A stretch of 64,000 nt of DNA, taken from the NCBI GenBank assembly GCA_017644375.1, contig JAEPLP010000001.1:682001-746000 (forward strand). Direction: 5' to 3'. This DNA comes from Prochlorococcus marinus CUG1435 (lineage in GTDB: Bacteria; Cyanobacteriota; Cyanobacteriia; PCC-6307; Cyanobiaceae). How positions within the stretch are numbered: position 1 is the stretch's first letter; every line of letters begins with the position of its first letter. A program made the position numbers and the translations under genes. The notes beneath the pieces are model-generated. The model ran no database searches, was not told the DNA's origin, and saw only the letters and a list, made by a program, of their open reading frames with translations. This document shows positions 52,792 through 61,044 of this stretch, piece by piece.

Positions 52792-53988
52792 TTGAGTAGT
52801 CAGAGGATCCTGACGACAGGCAAAAAAGACACACAATTTACAAAAAAAAAGAACATACTGATCCCAAACAAAAACGGAGATTTTAAAGTGCCTGAAGGGA
52901 TCATGAATAAAGATCAATTACTCTCACTTACCCTCAGACAATTACGTCAAGAAGCAAGTAAATTATCAGTACCGCTTTACAGCCGTAAAACAAAGGCTGT
53001 TTTAGTTGACTTAATACTTAAATATCAGGAAAAATCTTCTAAGAAAACAAAAATAAGTTTATCAGAACCAGAATTTGAAGAAAATTTTGAGTCCAACACC
53101 TTAAATAGTAGTAAAGAAATTAAAACAAATGTAGTATTCCTACCCCGAGATCCAGATTGGGCTTATGTTTTTTGGCAAATTTCTGATGTAGATAGAGAAA
53201 AAGCACAATCTTTGGGAGCTAACAAATTATGCTTAAGGTTATTTGATGCATCTGGATCTGAAGGAAGCAACTTTAATCAAGGAACACTAAGGGAGATAGC
53301 AGTTGATAGTTATAGTACTGAGTGGTATTTGCCAATCCCACTTGCAGATAGAGACTACAAAGTTGAATTAGGTTATAAATATGGTTTTAACTGGATGTCA
53401 TTGGCATTTTCTTCTATAAGCCATGTTCCTGGCTCTCATCCCTCTGAACAAATTCTTGATAAATTTGTACCTTTTAATTTGGATTCTACATCTGAGTCAA
53501 TCCCTGATATTTCAAATCCTGTCGTTTCAGAACAAAATGGTATGCATGAAAGGTTATACCAAGCAGCAACTAACATTCCTCTAAGAAGAAAAGTCGGTTC
53601 TGAAGAATTTATGGAAAACGTAAATTCAACTAACCTTAATGATAATCTTACAGACTCAGGATCCGGTAAATGGTCATCAGGTTTAAATGATTCTGGAAGC
53701 GGAATTGTTAAAAATAGATCTTTTTGGCTCGTTGCTGATGCTGAATTAATTGTTTATGGAGCTACAGAGCCTTCTGCAAAACTGACAATAGGTGGAGAAG
53801 ATGTACCCCTTGCTGCAGATGGTACTTTTAGAATTCAAGTTCCATTTAGAGATGGGACTCAAAAATATGATATAAAGGCTGTTGATGTATCTGGTGAGCA
53901 AGAAAAAAGTATATCAATGAAATTTGATAGAACTACACCACTTGACGATACTAATGAAAAAGACAATGCTGAGACTGAATGGTTTTAA
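52792..53988 (+). CDS. Rho-N-like plus DUF4912 protein
   Basis: 398 aa from TTG. A small SAP/Rho-N-like helical domain lies near 40-80 (Q-L-L-S-L-T-L-R-Q-L-R-Q-E-A-S-K). The DUF4912 beta domain follows, with F-L-P-R-D-P-D-W-A-Y-V-F-W-Q-I. After a Ser/Asn-rich linker, a second beta-rich domain (D-A-E-L-I-V-Y-G-A-T-E-P-S-A-K) carries G-G-E-D-V-P-L-A-A-D-G-T-F-R. This combination is common in cyanobacteria, with no firm function. Nucleic-acid binding by the first domain is an inference. Confidence 0.75.
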   Translation: MSSQRILTTGKKDTQFTKKKNILIPNKNGDFKVPEGIMNKDQLLSLTLRQLRQEASKLSVPLYSRKTKAVLVDLILKYQEKSSKKTKISLSEPEFEENFESNTLNSSKEIKTNVVFLPRDPDWAYVFWQISDVDREKAQSLGANKLCLRLFDASGSEGSNFNQGTLREIAVDSYSTEWYLPIPLADRDYKVELGYKYGFNWMSLAFSSISHVPGSHPSEQILDKFVPFNLDSTSESIPDISNPVVSEQNGMHERLYQAATNIPLRRKVGSEEFMENVNSTNLNDNLTDSGSGKWSSGLNDSGSGIVKNRSFWLVADAELIVYGATEPSAKLTIGGEDVPLAADGTFRIQVPFRDGTQKYDIKAVDVSGEQEKSISMKFDRTTPLDDTNEKDNAETEWF

Positions 53989-54000
53989 TAAATTAAATTA

Positions 54001-54171
54001 ATGCTGAAAAAAATTGTAGCTTTTACTCCATTGTTTGGGGCATTAACCTTTCCACTAATAGTTCCAATCACAATTTCTAAACTTGGAGTTAACTATGGAA
54101 TTCTTAGTGCATTATTAATTTCTTCATTATGGTTTATCGCTATGTTAAGAACCTCCGAAATGCCTCATTAA
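54001..54171 (+). CDS. Small two-helix membrane protein, 56 aa
   Basis: ATG frame 12 bp after the DUF4912 gene. Two hydrophobic helices (I-V-A-F-T-P-L-F-G-A-L-T-F-P-L-I-V and G-I-L-S-A-L-L-I-S-S-L-W-F-I) are separated by a short polar turn. A basic N-terminal tip suggests both ends face the cytoplasm. Unknown family. It lies 32 bp before pgm on the same strand, and the coding signal is good for its size. Confidence 0.6.
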   Translation: MLKKIVAFTPLFGALTFPLIVPITISKLGVNYGILSALLISSLWFIAMLRTSEMPH

Positions 54172-54203
54172 TTTAGTTAGATTTTTGTAAGTTTCTTAAA
54201 AAT

Positions 54204-55841
54204 ATGTCTCAAGTTAATGTAATTAATATCAATTTTCCTTTTCTAGATCAAAAACCAGGAACTTCTGGTTTAAGAAAAAGTACTTTAAAGTTTCAGGAAG
54301 AACATTATTTAGAAATTTTTATTGAAGCAATCTTACAATCATTCGAAGATTTAAAAGGTTCAACATTAGTAGTTGGTGGTGATGGCAGATATGGGAATGT
54401 TGAAGCAATAGAAAAAATTGTTCAAATAAGTATTGCTCATAAAGTGCAAAAGATTATTGTTCCAAAATACGGTTTATTATCTACTCCTGCGACATCGCAT
54501 TTAATTAGAAAAGAAAATGCTATTGGTGGAATTATTCTTTCTGCAAGCCATAATCCTGGTGGGATTGATGGCGACTTTGGCGTGAAATTGAATATCTCTA
54601 ATGGAGGCCCAGCTCCTGAGATGATTACGAATAAGATTTTCAAGGCTTCTCAATTACTAACTAGTTATAAAATTTGTAAAATTCAATTACCTGATTTTAG
54701 TGAATATGGAACTTATGCTTACGGTGAAACTACCTTAGAAATTATTGATGGATTAAAAGATTATTCTAATTTGATGGAGAAAATTTTTGATTTTGATCAA
54801 ATTAGTGATTTTTTAAAAAAAGATTTCTCTATAATCTTTGATGCAATGAATGCGGTTACAGGCCCATATGCAAAAAATATTTTTGTTAAAAAAATGGGAC
54901 TTGCTCATGATTGTGTTATGAATGGTAACCCGTTAAAAGATTTTGGAGGTTTACATCCTGATCCTAATCTTACTTACGCATCCCACTTGGCTGATTTGTT
55001 ACTAAATAAAAAATCTTATAGTTTTGGTGCTGCATGCGATGGAGATGGAGATAGGAATATGATTTTAGGAAGTGGATGTTTTGTAAATCCTAGTGATAGC
55101 CTCGCAGTTATCACTGCTAACACAAAATGTGTCCCTGGTTATAAAGATGGTATTACAGGTGTGGCACGATCCATGCCAACCAGCTCAGCAGTTGATAATG
55201 TTGCTCGAGCATTAAATATACCTTGTTTCGAGACACCTACTGGCTGGAAGTTTTTTGGAAATCTTTTAGATTCTAATTTAATTACTTTATGTGGAGAAGA
55301 AAGTTTCGGAACAGGTAGTAATCATGTGAGAGAGAAAGATGGACTATGGGCAGTTTTATATTGGTTACAAGTTTTAGCTGAGAAAAAATGTTCGGTAAGT
55401 GAATTGATGCAGAATCATTGGAAACAATTTGGTAGGAATTATTATTCAAGACATGATTATGAGGCAATCCCCTCAAATATTGCTAATCAAATCTTTGGTA
55501 ATCTAACTTCTATGCTCGAAAATTTAAAAGGAAATAGTTTTGCTGGTCATTCAGTTACAGTTGCAGATAACTTTTCATATTTAGATCCAGTTGATAATTC
55601 CATAAGTGAAAATCAAGGTTTAAGATTGGTCCTTGATGATAATTCTCGAGTAATTGTGCGCCTTTCTGGAACTGGAACTAAGGGTGCAACATTAAGACTT
55701 TACTTTGAGAAATTTTTCGATCCTCAACAGAACCTTTCGTTAAATCCTCAGATCGCTTTGAAACCTCTAATAGATGATTTAGATGCTTTATTAAACATTT
55801 CAAAACTTACTCAAATGGAAACTCCTACAGTAATTACATAG
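54204..55841 (+). CDS. pgm: Phosphoglucomutase
   Basis: 545 aa. The phosphoserine loop I-L-S-A-S-H-N-P-G-G lies near residue 110. The metal loop C-D-G-D-G-D-R-N follows. The sugar-binding G-E-E-S-F-G-T-G-S and the phosphate-binding R-L-S-G-T-G-T-K-G near the end are present. It interconverts glucose-1-phosphate and glucose-6-phosphate for glycogen and cell-wall sugars. Length fits the large PGM1-type enzyme. Confidence 0.95.
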   Translation: MSQVNVININFPFLDQKPGTSGLRKSTLKFQEEHYLEIFIEAILQSFEDLKGSTLVVGGDGRYGNVEAIEKIVQISIAHKVQKIIVPKYGLLSTPATSHLIRKENAIGGIILSASHNPGGIDGDFGVKLNISNGGPAPEMITNKIFKASQLLTSYKICKIQLPDFSEYGTYAYGETTLEIIDGLKDYSNLMEKIFDFDQISDFLKKDFSIIFDAMNAVTGPYAKNIFVKKMGLAHDCVMNGNPLKDFGGLHPDPNLTYASHLADLLLNKKSYSFGAACDGDGDRNMILGSGCFVNPSDSLAVITANTKCVPGYKDGITGVARSMPTSSAVDNVARALNIPCFETPTGWKFFGNLLDSNLITLCGEESFGTGSNHVREKDGLWAVLYWLQVLAEKKCSVSELMQNHWKQFGRNYYSRHDYEAIPSNIANQIFGNLTSMLENLKGNSFAGHSVTVADNFSYLDPVDNSISENQGLRLVLDDNSRVIVRLSGTGTKGATLRLYFEKFFDPQQNLSLNPQIALKPLIDDLDALLNISKLTQMETPTVIT

Positions 55842-55874
55842 AATTAAAAGTAATGATTTTTTGATTTTATTTAT

Positions 55875-57164
55875 ATGCATTCAGAAAATTTATTTACTAA
55901 TTATTCTCAAATAGAAAATAATGCACCTTTGGCAGATAAATTAAGACCAAAGAATTTGGAAGATTTTTTTGGTCAACAACCAATCCTCAATGAGAATTCG
56001 CTTTTGAGAAGTGCAATATTAAACGATAAGATTAGTAATTTTATTTTTTCTGGCCCTCCTGGTGTTGGAAAAACTACTCTAATTGAAATTATTTCCTTTA
56101 ATACGCGTTCAAAATTAATTAAGTTAAATGCAGTATTATCAAGTGTTAAAGAATTAAGAAATGAAATCGCTAATGCAAAAGATCGATTAATAAATTCAAA
56201 AAGAAAAACAATTTTATTTATCGATGAGGTTCATAGATTTACAGCAGTTCAGCAAGATGCTTTATTACCTTCAATAGAAAATGGAACTATAACTTTTATT
56301 GGTGCTACAACTGAAAACCCATTCTTTGCTGTTAATAAAGCGCTTGTTAGTAGGTCTCGTATTTTTACATTACTTCCTTTGTCAGAAAATGATTTGCAGA
56401 AAATAATACAAAAAGTTATAACTCATTATTCTAAAAAAAAAGATTCAAAAAAAGTTCATTTAACTCAAGATGCTATAAGTCATTTAGTTAAATTTTCTGG
56501 CGGTGATGCAAGAACATTAATCAATGCCCTAGAGATGGCCATAGAAACAACTGCTGAAAATGATGCAAAAGAAATCAACATTAATCTCTCAATAGCAGAG
56601 GATGCAATTCAAAAGAAAAATATTGTTTACGATAAAAATGGTCAAAATCATTACGATGTAATAAGTGCCTTTATTAAGTCCATAAGAGGTTCTGATCCAG
56701 ATGCAACTTTATTCTGGCTTGCGAATATGATTGAGGCTGGTGAAGATCCTAATTTTATTTTTAGAAGACTTCTTATATCTGCCAGTGAAGATGTTGGAAT
56801 AGCTGACCCTAATGCCATAGTAGTTGTACAATCCTGTTGTGATGCTTTTAATAGGGTTGGTTTTCCAGAAGGATTATATTTTTTAACGCAGGCTTCTTTA
56901 TATTTAGCTATATCTCTAAAAAGTAATAGTACGAAAACTATTTTTAAAGCAATTGAAACAATCAAATCTACCAATGCTTTTGACGTTCCACTTCATTTAA
57001 AAAATAATTCTAATAGTTATGTTAATCCTCATAATTATCCAGGTAACTGGGTCGCACAAGAATATCTTCCCAAATCTTTAAGAGGTTTAAAAATATGGGA
57101 ACCAAATAATAATGGATGGGAAAAAACTCAATATGAAGAACTTCTTAGAAGAAAAGAAAACTAA
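55875..57164 (+). CDS. rarA: Replication-associated recombination ATPase RarA (MgsA)
   Basis: 429 aa. It opens with A-P-L-A-D-K-L-R-P-K-N-L-E-D-F-F-G-Q. Walker A is G-P-P-G-V-G-K-T-T, Walker B F-I-D-E-V-H-R-F, and G-A-T-T-E-N-P is the sensor-1 segment. The C-terminal tetramerisation domain has the D-V-G-x-A-D-P-x-A family block. RarA acts at stalled forks. Its stop overlaps the convergent phosphopantetheinyl transferase by 4 bp. Confidence 0.93.
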   Translation: MHSENLFTNYSQIENNAPLADKLRPKNLEDFFGQQPILNENSLLRSAILNDKISNFIFSGPPGVGKTTLIEIISFNTRSKLIKLNAVLSSVKELRNEIANAKDRLINSKRKTILFIDEVHRFTAVQQDALLPSIENGTITFIGATTENPFFAVNKALVSRSRIFTLLPLSENDLQKIIQKVITHYSKKKDSKKVHLTQDAISHLVKFSGGDARTLINALEMAIETTAENDAKEININLSIAEDAIQKKNIVYDKNGQNHYDVISAFIKSIRGSDPDATLFWLANMIEAGEDPNFIFRRLLISASEDVGIADPNAIVVVQSCCDAFNRVGFPEGLYFLTQASLYLAISLKSNSTKTIFKAIETIKSTNAFDVPLHLKNNSNSYVNPHNYPGNWVAQEYLPKSLRGLKIWEPNNNGWEKTQYEELLRRKEN

Positions 57165-57817
57165 AATTTTTTCGAACAACAAATTATCTCATGATTAAAA
57201 GAAGTTTTTTCTTCGTAGGCTAAAGCAATAGTCCAATTATGGAAGTTAATCTTTGAATAATTTAAATGTATGTTTTTCTTCTTATGAATTAACTGTTTTG
57301 GCTTTTCAAAAAATTGCCAATGTTTAATGTCTTTAGCTAATCTTCCATGATCCCATTTTATAGCCGCTTCAACAGCACACCATTGATTTAATATCATATT
57401 TTTTGTCAAATAATAATTATGGTTTGATTTATTGGTATGAAAAAAATACTTTTCTGCAAATTTTATATGGTTAAAATCTCTATCAGTTCTCTCAATATCA
57501 ATCCCTATTTTGCTTTTATGCCACACTATAGTAATGGCATCTTTACAATGGCTTAAACTGATATTTCCCATGCCAGAGGGTAAACTTGGAGGTTCTCCAG
57601 GATGAGCATTAATTGGAATTTCTAGAGGGTCTAAATCAAAAAGTGTTGAAAGTGATTGTCGTAAATAAGCTCTTGTTTCTAAAAAAATCTTTGATCTTGA
57701 ACTTGTTAGTTTTTTTGCGGTTTTAATTTCTTCTACCGTTGCGACATCTTGCACACCTTTAACCTCATAAAACCAAATTTTTGGTATTTTATATTCATAC
57801 TCATTTAATAATTTCAA
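57161..57817 (-). CDS. 4'-phosphopantetheinyl transferase, Sfp type
   Basis: 218 aa from a TTG. S-L-S-H-C-K-D, the metal-binding G-I-D-I-E-R-T-D-R and W-C-A-V-E-A-A-I-K-W form the conserved Sfp/HetI core. It activates acyl carrier proteins by attaching the CoA arm. This matches the CoA genes coaE and coaX elsewhere in the window. The presumed start base coincides with the first base of the divergent peroxiredoxin start, so a slightly later true start is possible. Confidence 0.85.
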   Translation of the reverse strand: MKLLNEYEYKIPKIWFYEVKGVQDVATVEEIKTAKKLTSSRSKIFLETRAYLRQSLSTLFDLDPLEIPINAHPGEPPSLPSGMGNISLSHCKDAITIVWHKSKIGIDIERTDRDFNHIKFAEKYFFHTNKSNHNYYLTKNMILNQWCAVEAAIKWDHGRLAKDIKHWQFFEKPKQLIHKKKNIHLNYSKINFHNWTIALAYEEKTSFNHEIICCSKKF

Positions 57818-58284
57818 TGGCTCTTAAGGTTGGCGACAAAGCACCAGAATTTAAATTAAAAGATTCTTTTGAGAAAGAAGTTTCTCTTAGTGATTTTAAA
57901 GGTAAGAGAATAATACTATATTTTTATCCAAAAGATAATACTCCAGGATGTACTAAAGAAGCATGTAATTTTAAAGAGAATTGGGATTTACTCAAAAAAA
58001 ATAATATTGTTGTGCTTGGTATTAGTAAAGATAACGCATCCTCTCATCAGAAGTTTATAGAAAAATTTAATTTACCTTTTATTCTTTTAACTGATCCTGA
58101 ACCTTTTAAAGTTTCTTCTGATTACGATAGTTATGGACTGAAGAAATTCATGGGAAAAGAATATATGGGAATGATGAGAAATACTTTTTTGATCGATACT
58201 GATGGTAACATCGAAAAAATTTACTTAAAGGTAAAAGCAGCAATAATGGCTGATCATATAATTGCAGACCTTGGTTTAAGCTGA
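57817..58284 (+). CDS. bcp: Peroxiredoxin of the Bcp/PrxQ type
   Basis: 155 aa from the ATG at 57817 (M-A-L-K-V-G-D-K-A-P-E-F). An upstream in-frame start adds 12 residues that only overlap the divergent gene. T-P-G-C-T-K-E-A-C gives the peroxidatic and resolving cysteines five residues apart, the atypical two-Cys PrxQ arrangement. It detoxifies peroxides with thioredoxin. The last 9 bp overlap coaX on the other strand. Confidence 0.93.
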   Translation: MALKVGDKAPEFKLKDSFEKEVSLSDFKGKRIILYFYPKDNTPGCTKEACNFKENWDLLKKNNIVVLGISKDNASSHQKFIEKFNLPFILLTDPEPFKVSSDYDSYGLKKFMGKEYMGMMRNTFLIDTDGNIEKIYLKVKAAIMADHIIADLGLS

Positions 58285-58968
58285 TTTTTTTACGGACAGG
58301 TGGTGAATAATCATTCCCTCCATAACTAAATTAGGAGCAATAATAGTGTCTTTTTGAGTCTTTAGAGATTTTGCGAGTAATTGAGAGTCTCCTCCACAGA
58401 TTATTAAAATATCTTTTGCGGGATTAAATAAACTATTAATCACGCTTGTAAGAGAGTTAATTACTCCTTTTAAAATTGCTTCTTCTGTATCAATTAAAAA
58501 ATCTTTGATTGGAATATTATATTTTTTGGGAACTTTAAGATTGTTTGTATTTTGTTCCATTGATTTTAATTGTGTTAGAAAACCTGGAAGAAGTTGACCT
58601 CCAATAATAGATCCATTTGAATTTAATTTTGTTATTGATAATATTGTTCCAAAATCTGCAATTAGCAAATCTTTTTTGAAAGGGTTTTCAATAATTTTTA
58701 AAGCGGCAATACAGGCAAGAGCTCTATCAACTCCAAAATAATCAGGAAGATTTGATAACTTAATATCTTTAGTTTTTAATTCATTTTCTTTTTTCAGCAA
58801 AAAATTTGGTATTTTTCCTACAGAAGCCCAAATTAATTGATCAAGATCTATATTTTCGGGAACTTTTTGCTCTTTTTTGGTATGGAAGAATTTAGATTGA
58901 TTTTTAGAATATTTTGCCCAATGAAGCCTACTATTCCCTACTAATAAAAAATTTATATCTGAGACCAT
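58276..58968 (-). CDS. coaX: Type III pantothenate kinase
   Basis: 230 aa. The ATP-binding phosphate-1 motif is V-G-N-S-R-L-H-W-A-K-Y. The second catalytic segment is I-A-D-F-G-T-I-L-S-I-T-K and a G-G-Q-L-L-P-G loop follows. This is the ASKHA-fold type III kinase that starts CoA synthesis. Sequence is diverged and slightly short, as in other picocyanobacteria. It follows cysH by 15 bp on the same strand. Confidence 0.85.
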   Translation of the reverse strand: MVSDINFLLVGNSRLHWAKYSKNQSKFFHTKKEQKVPENIDLDQLIWASVGKIPNFLLKKENELKTKDIKLSNLPDYFGVDRALACIAALKIIENPFKKDLLIADFGTILSITKLNSNGSIIGGQLLPGFLTQLKSMEQNTNNLKVPKKYNIPIKDFLIDTEEAILKGVINSLTSVINSLFNPAKDILIICGGDSQLLAKSLKTQKDTIIAPNLVMEGMIIHHLSVKKSA

Positions 58969-58983
58969 TGTTCTATGATCAAT

Positions 58984-59706
58984 TCAATTATTAGTGTGTA
59001 TTCCACATTCTTGTTTAATCCCTCCAAATCTTGTATCTCTGCCCTTTGTCTTAATACCATCGGGACTGCTTGAATGCCAATCTCCTACAGAAGAATAACC
59101 TTTGATAAAAAGTGGATGTGCAGGTAAATTATTCTCTTCCATATAATAAAAAATATCTTTATTTGTCCAACTTAATAAAGGTCTTAAAGAGAGTCTTTGA
59201 CGAATTACGTCTAAGAATTTCATTTTTTTTCTATTTTGTGTTTGACTTGATCTAACACCGCTTGCCCAGCAGAAAATATTATATTTTTCTAGACCATTTT
59301 CTAAAGGTTTTATCTTTCTCAATTCATGATACTTATCTAAATCACTCTCTTTATTTGTTTCCCAAAGTTTTCCATATTTGGCCTCCATTCTTGCTGGAGA
59401 TAATTCACTTTGAAGAACTTCAACTTCTAAGGATAAACTATTAATAAGTTTTTCAGCATAATGATATGTTTCTGGAGGAAGGTAACCTGTATCTATCCAA
59501 AAAATTTTGATTTTTTTTTGTAGACGTAATTTTCTGACCATATTTAAAAGGACTGATGACTGTATACCAAAACTTGTTGTAATAGCAAATTGATTATCAA
59601 ACTTTTTATAACCCCATGTAAGCATTTCTTGAGGCTTTATATCTACTAACTCTTGATTATATTTCCTCAAGTTGGTTTGAATATCTTTTTGGATTTTTTC
59701 AATCAT
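58984..59706 (-). CDS. cysH: Phosphoadenylyl-sulfate reductase
   Basis: 240 aa. The P-loop-like T-T-S-F-G-I-Q and D-T-G-Y-L-P-P-E-T segments bind the nucleotide. The redox-active cysteine lies in the C-terminal E-C-G-I-H. Absence of the two CC pairs of the Fe-S type favours the PAPS-specific, thioredoxin-dependent form. It reduces PAPS to sulfite in assimilatory sulfate reduction and so feeds cysteine to SufS. Confidence 0.92.
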   Translation of the reverse strand: MIEKIQKDIQTNLRKYNQELVDIKPQEMLTWGYKKFDNQFAITTSFGIQSSVLLNMVRKLRLQKKIKIFWIDTGYLPPETYHYAEKLINSLSLEVEVLQSELSPARMEAKYGKLWETNKESDLDKYHELRKIKPLENGLEKYNIFCWASGVRSSQTQNRKKMKFLDVIRQRLSLRPLLSWTNKDIFYYMEENNLPAHPLFIKGYSSVGDWHSSSPDGIKTKGRDTRFGGIKQECGIHTNN

Positions 59707-59801
59707 TATTCAATTTGGTTATGAGTTTAATTTTATTTCGCTCAATTTAAAATTTATTCGTATAGTTTAATAATACATTTACGCATATCAATATTTCTCT
59801 A

Positions 59802-60995
59802 ATGAAATCAATACAAAAACCAATAGTAATAGTTGGAGCAGGTTTTGCAGGTATGACATTTGCTTTGAATTTAAAGAATCTTAATCCTTCTTTACCAATT
59901 CTTGTGGTTGATTCTGAAACAAACTTTATATTTAAACCTTTAATGTACGAAGTTTTAAGTAAAGAAATAAGAAGTTGGGAAGCCACCCCAAAATTTGCAA
60001 ATATTTTTTCTGATGCGGGCATAACTTTTTTAAGAAATTCTTTAACCAAGATTTCCTTTACAGAAAATATTCTTGAATTTAGTGACGATTTAAAATTAAG
60101 TTATCATTACCTTGTTATCTGTACAGGCTCTGTTCCAAATAGTTTTTTTATAAAAGGTGTAGATAAAAATTGTTATTTTTTTAATGACGTTCACGATCTA
60201 AATAAATTAAATTCTTTTTTAAAAAAATCACAAGATACTGCGTTGTATAAAAAGTTATTCATAGTTGGAGGTGGTCCCTCTGGTATCGAGTTGGCATGTA
60301 AAATTAAAGATTTATTTACAGACCAATTTGAAATTAATGTAATAGAAAAATCAAACGAAATCCTCAATAAAAACAAAATTTTTAATAGAGAACAAGCAGA
60401 GAAGGCATTAGAAAAAAGAAAAATCAACGTTCTTTTGAATTCCACAGTTAAAGAAGTCTCAGAAACTAAGATTAGTATTTCTAGTGAGGTTGGAATAACT
60501 TCTTTGGAAAAAGACATTGTTATATGGACTGCAGGCGTTAAACCTAATTTGTCTTACTTAGCAACTGATCAAATAACAAAAAAATTTGGACGAATTTTAG
60601 TAAATAACAATCTGCAAATAGAAAACTATGAAAACTGTTTTGCTATTGGCGATGTTTCAGTCATTGAAGGAATGGAGGATTTACCTATAACTGCTCAGGT
60701 CGCTATGCAGGAAGGAAATTATCTAGCTAATAATTTAGAACTTTTAATTCAAGGAAAGGATCCGTTACCCTTTGAATTTAAAGATAATGGTGAAATGATT
60801 AGTTTAGGAATAGGAGAAGCTTCAATTTCTGGCCTTGGGGTTACTTTATCTGGGAAATTGGCTTTTGAGGCGAGAAGACTTATATATGCTTCCAAGTTGC
60901 CTGATATTACTGAAAGCTTAAAATCTGCATCTTCATGGATATTCCAAAAAAAATCAATTTTTAAAAAGTTTCTGAAAAAAGATAATTTCAAGTAA
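59802..60995 (+). CDS. Type II NADH dehydrogenase
   Basis: 397 aa. The FAD loop I-V-G-A-G-F-A-G-M-T lies near residues 10-19. The second, NAD-binding loop I-V-G-G-G-P-S-G-I-E lies near 152-161. The A-I-G-D-V-S segment contacts the flavin, and a C-terminal amphipathic region mediates membrane contact. It passes electrons from NAD(P)H to quinone without pumping protons; in cyanobacteria it acts more in redox sensing. Prochlorococcus usually has one such ndb-type gene. Confidence 0.88.
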   Translation: MKSIQKPIVIVGAGFAGMTFALNLKNLNPSLPILVVDSETNFIFKPLMYEVLSKEIRSWEATPKFANIFSDAGITFLRNSLTKISFTENILEFSDDLKLSYHYLVICTGSVPNSFFIKGVDKNCYFFNDVHDLNKLNSFLKKSQDTALYKKLFIVGGGPSGIELACKIKDLFTDQFEINVIEKSNEILNKNKIFNREQAEKALEKRKINVLLNSTVKEVSETKISISSEVGITSLEKDIVIWTAGVKPNLSYLATDQITKKFGRILVNNNLQIENYENCFAIGDVSVIEGMEDLPITAQVAMQEGNYLANNLELLIQGKDPLPFEFKDNGEMISLGIGEASISGLGVTLSGKLAFEARRLIYASKLPDITESLKSASSWIFQKKSIFKKFLKKDNFK

Positions 60996-61044
60996 ACTTT
61001 TTTGAAATATTGTTTTTGGGTATATTGAGTTAAATAAGTTTCGT

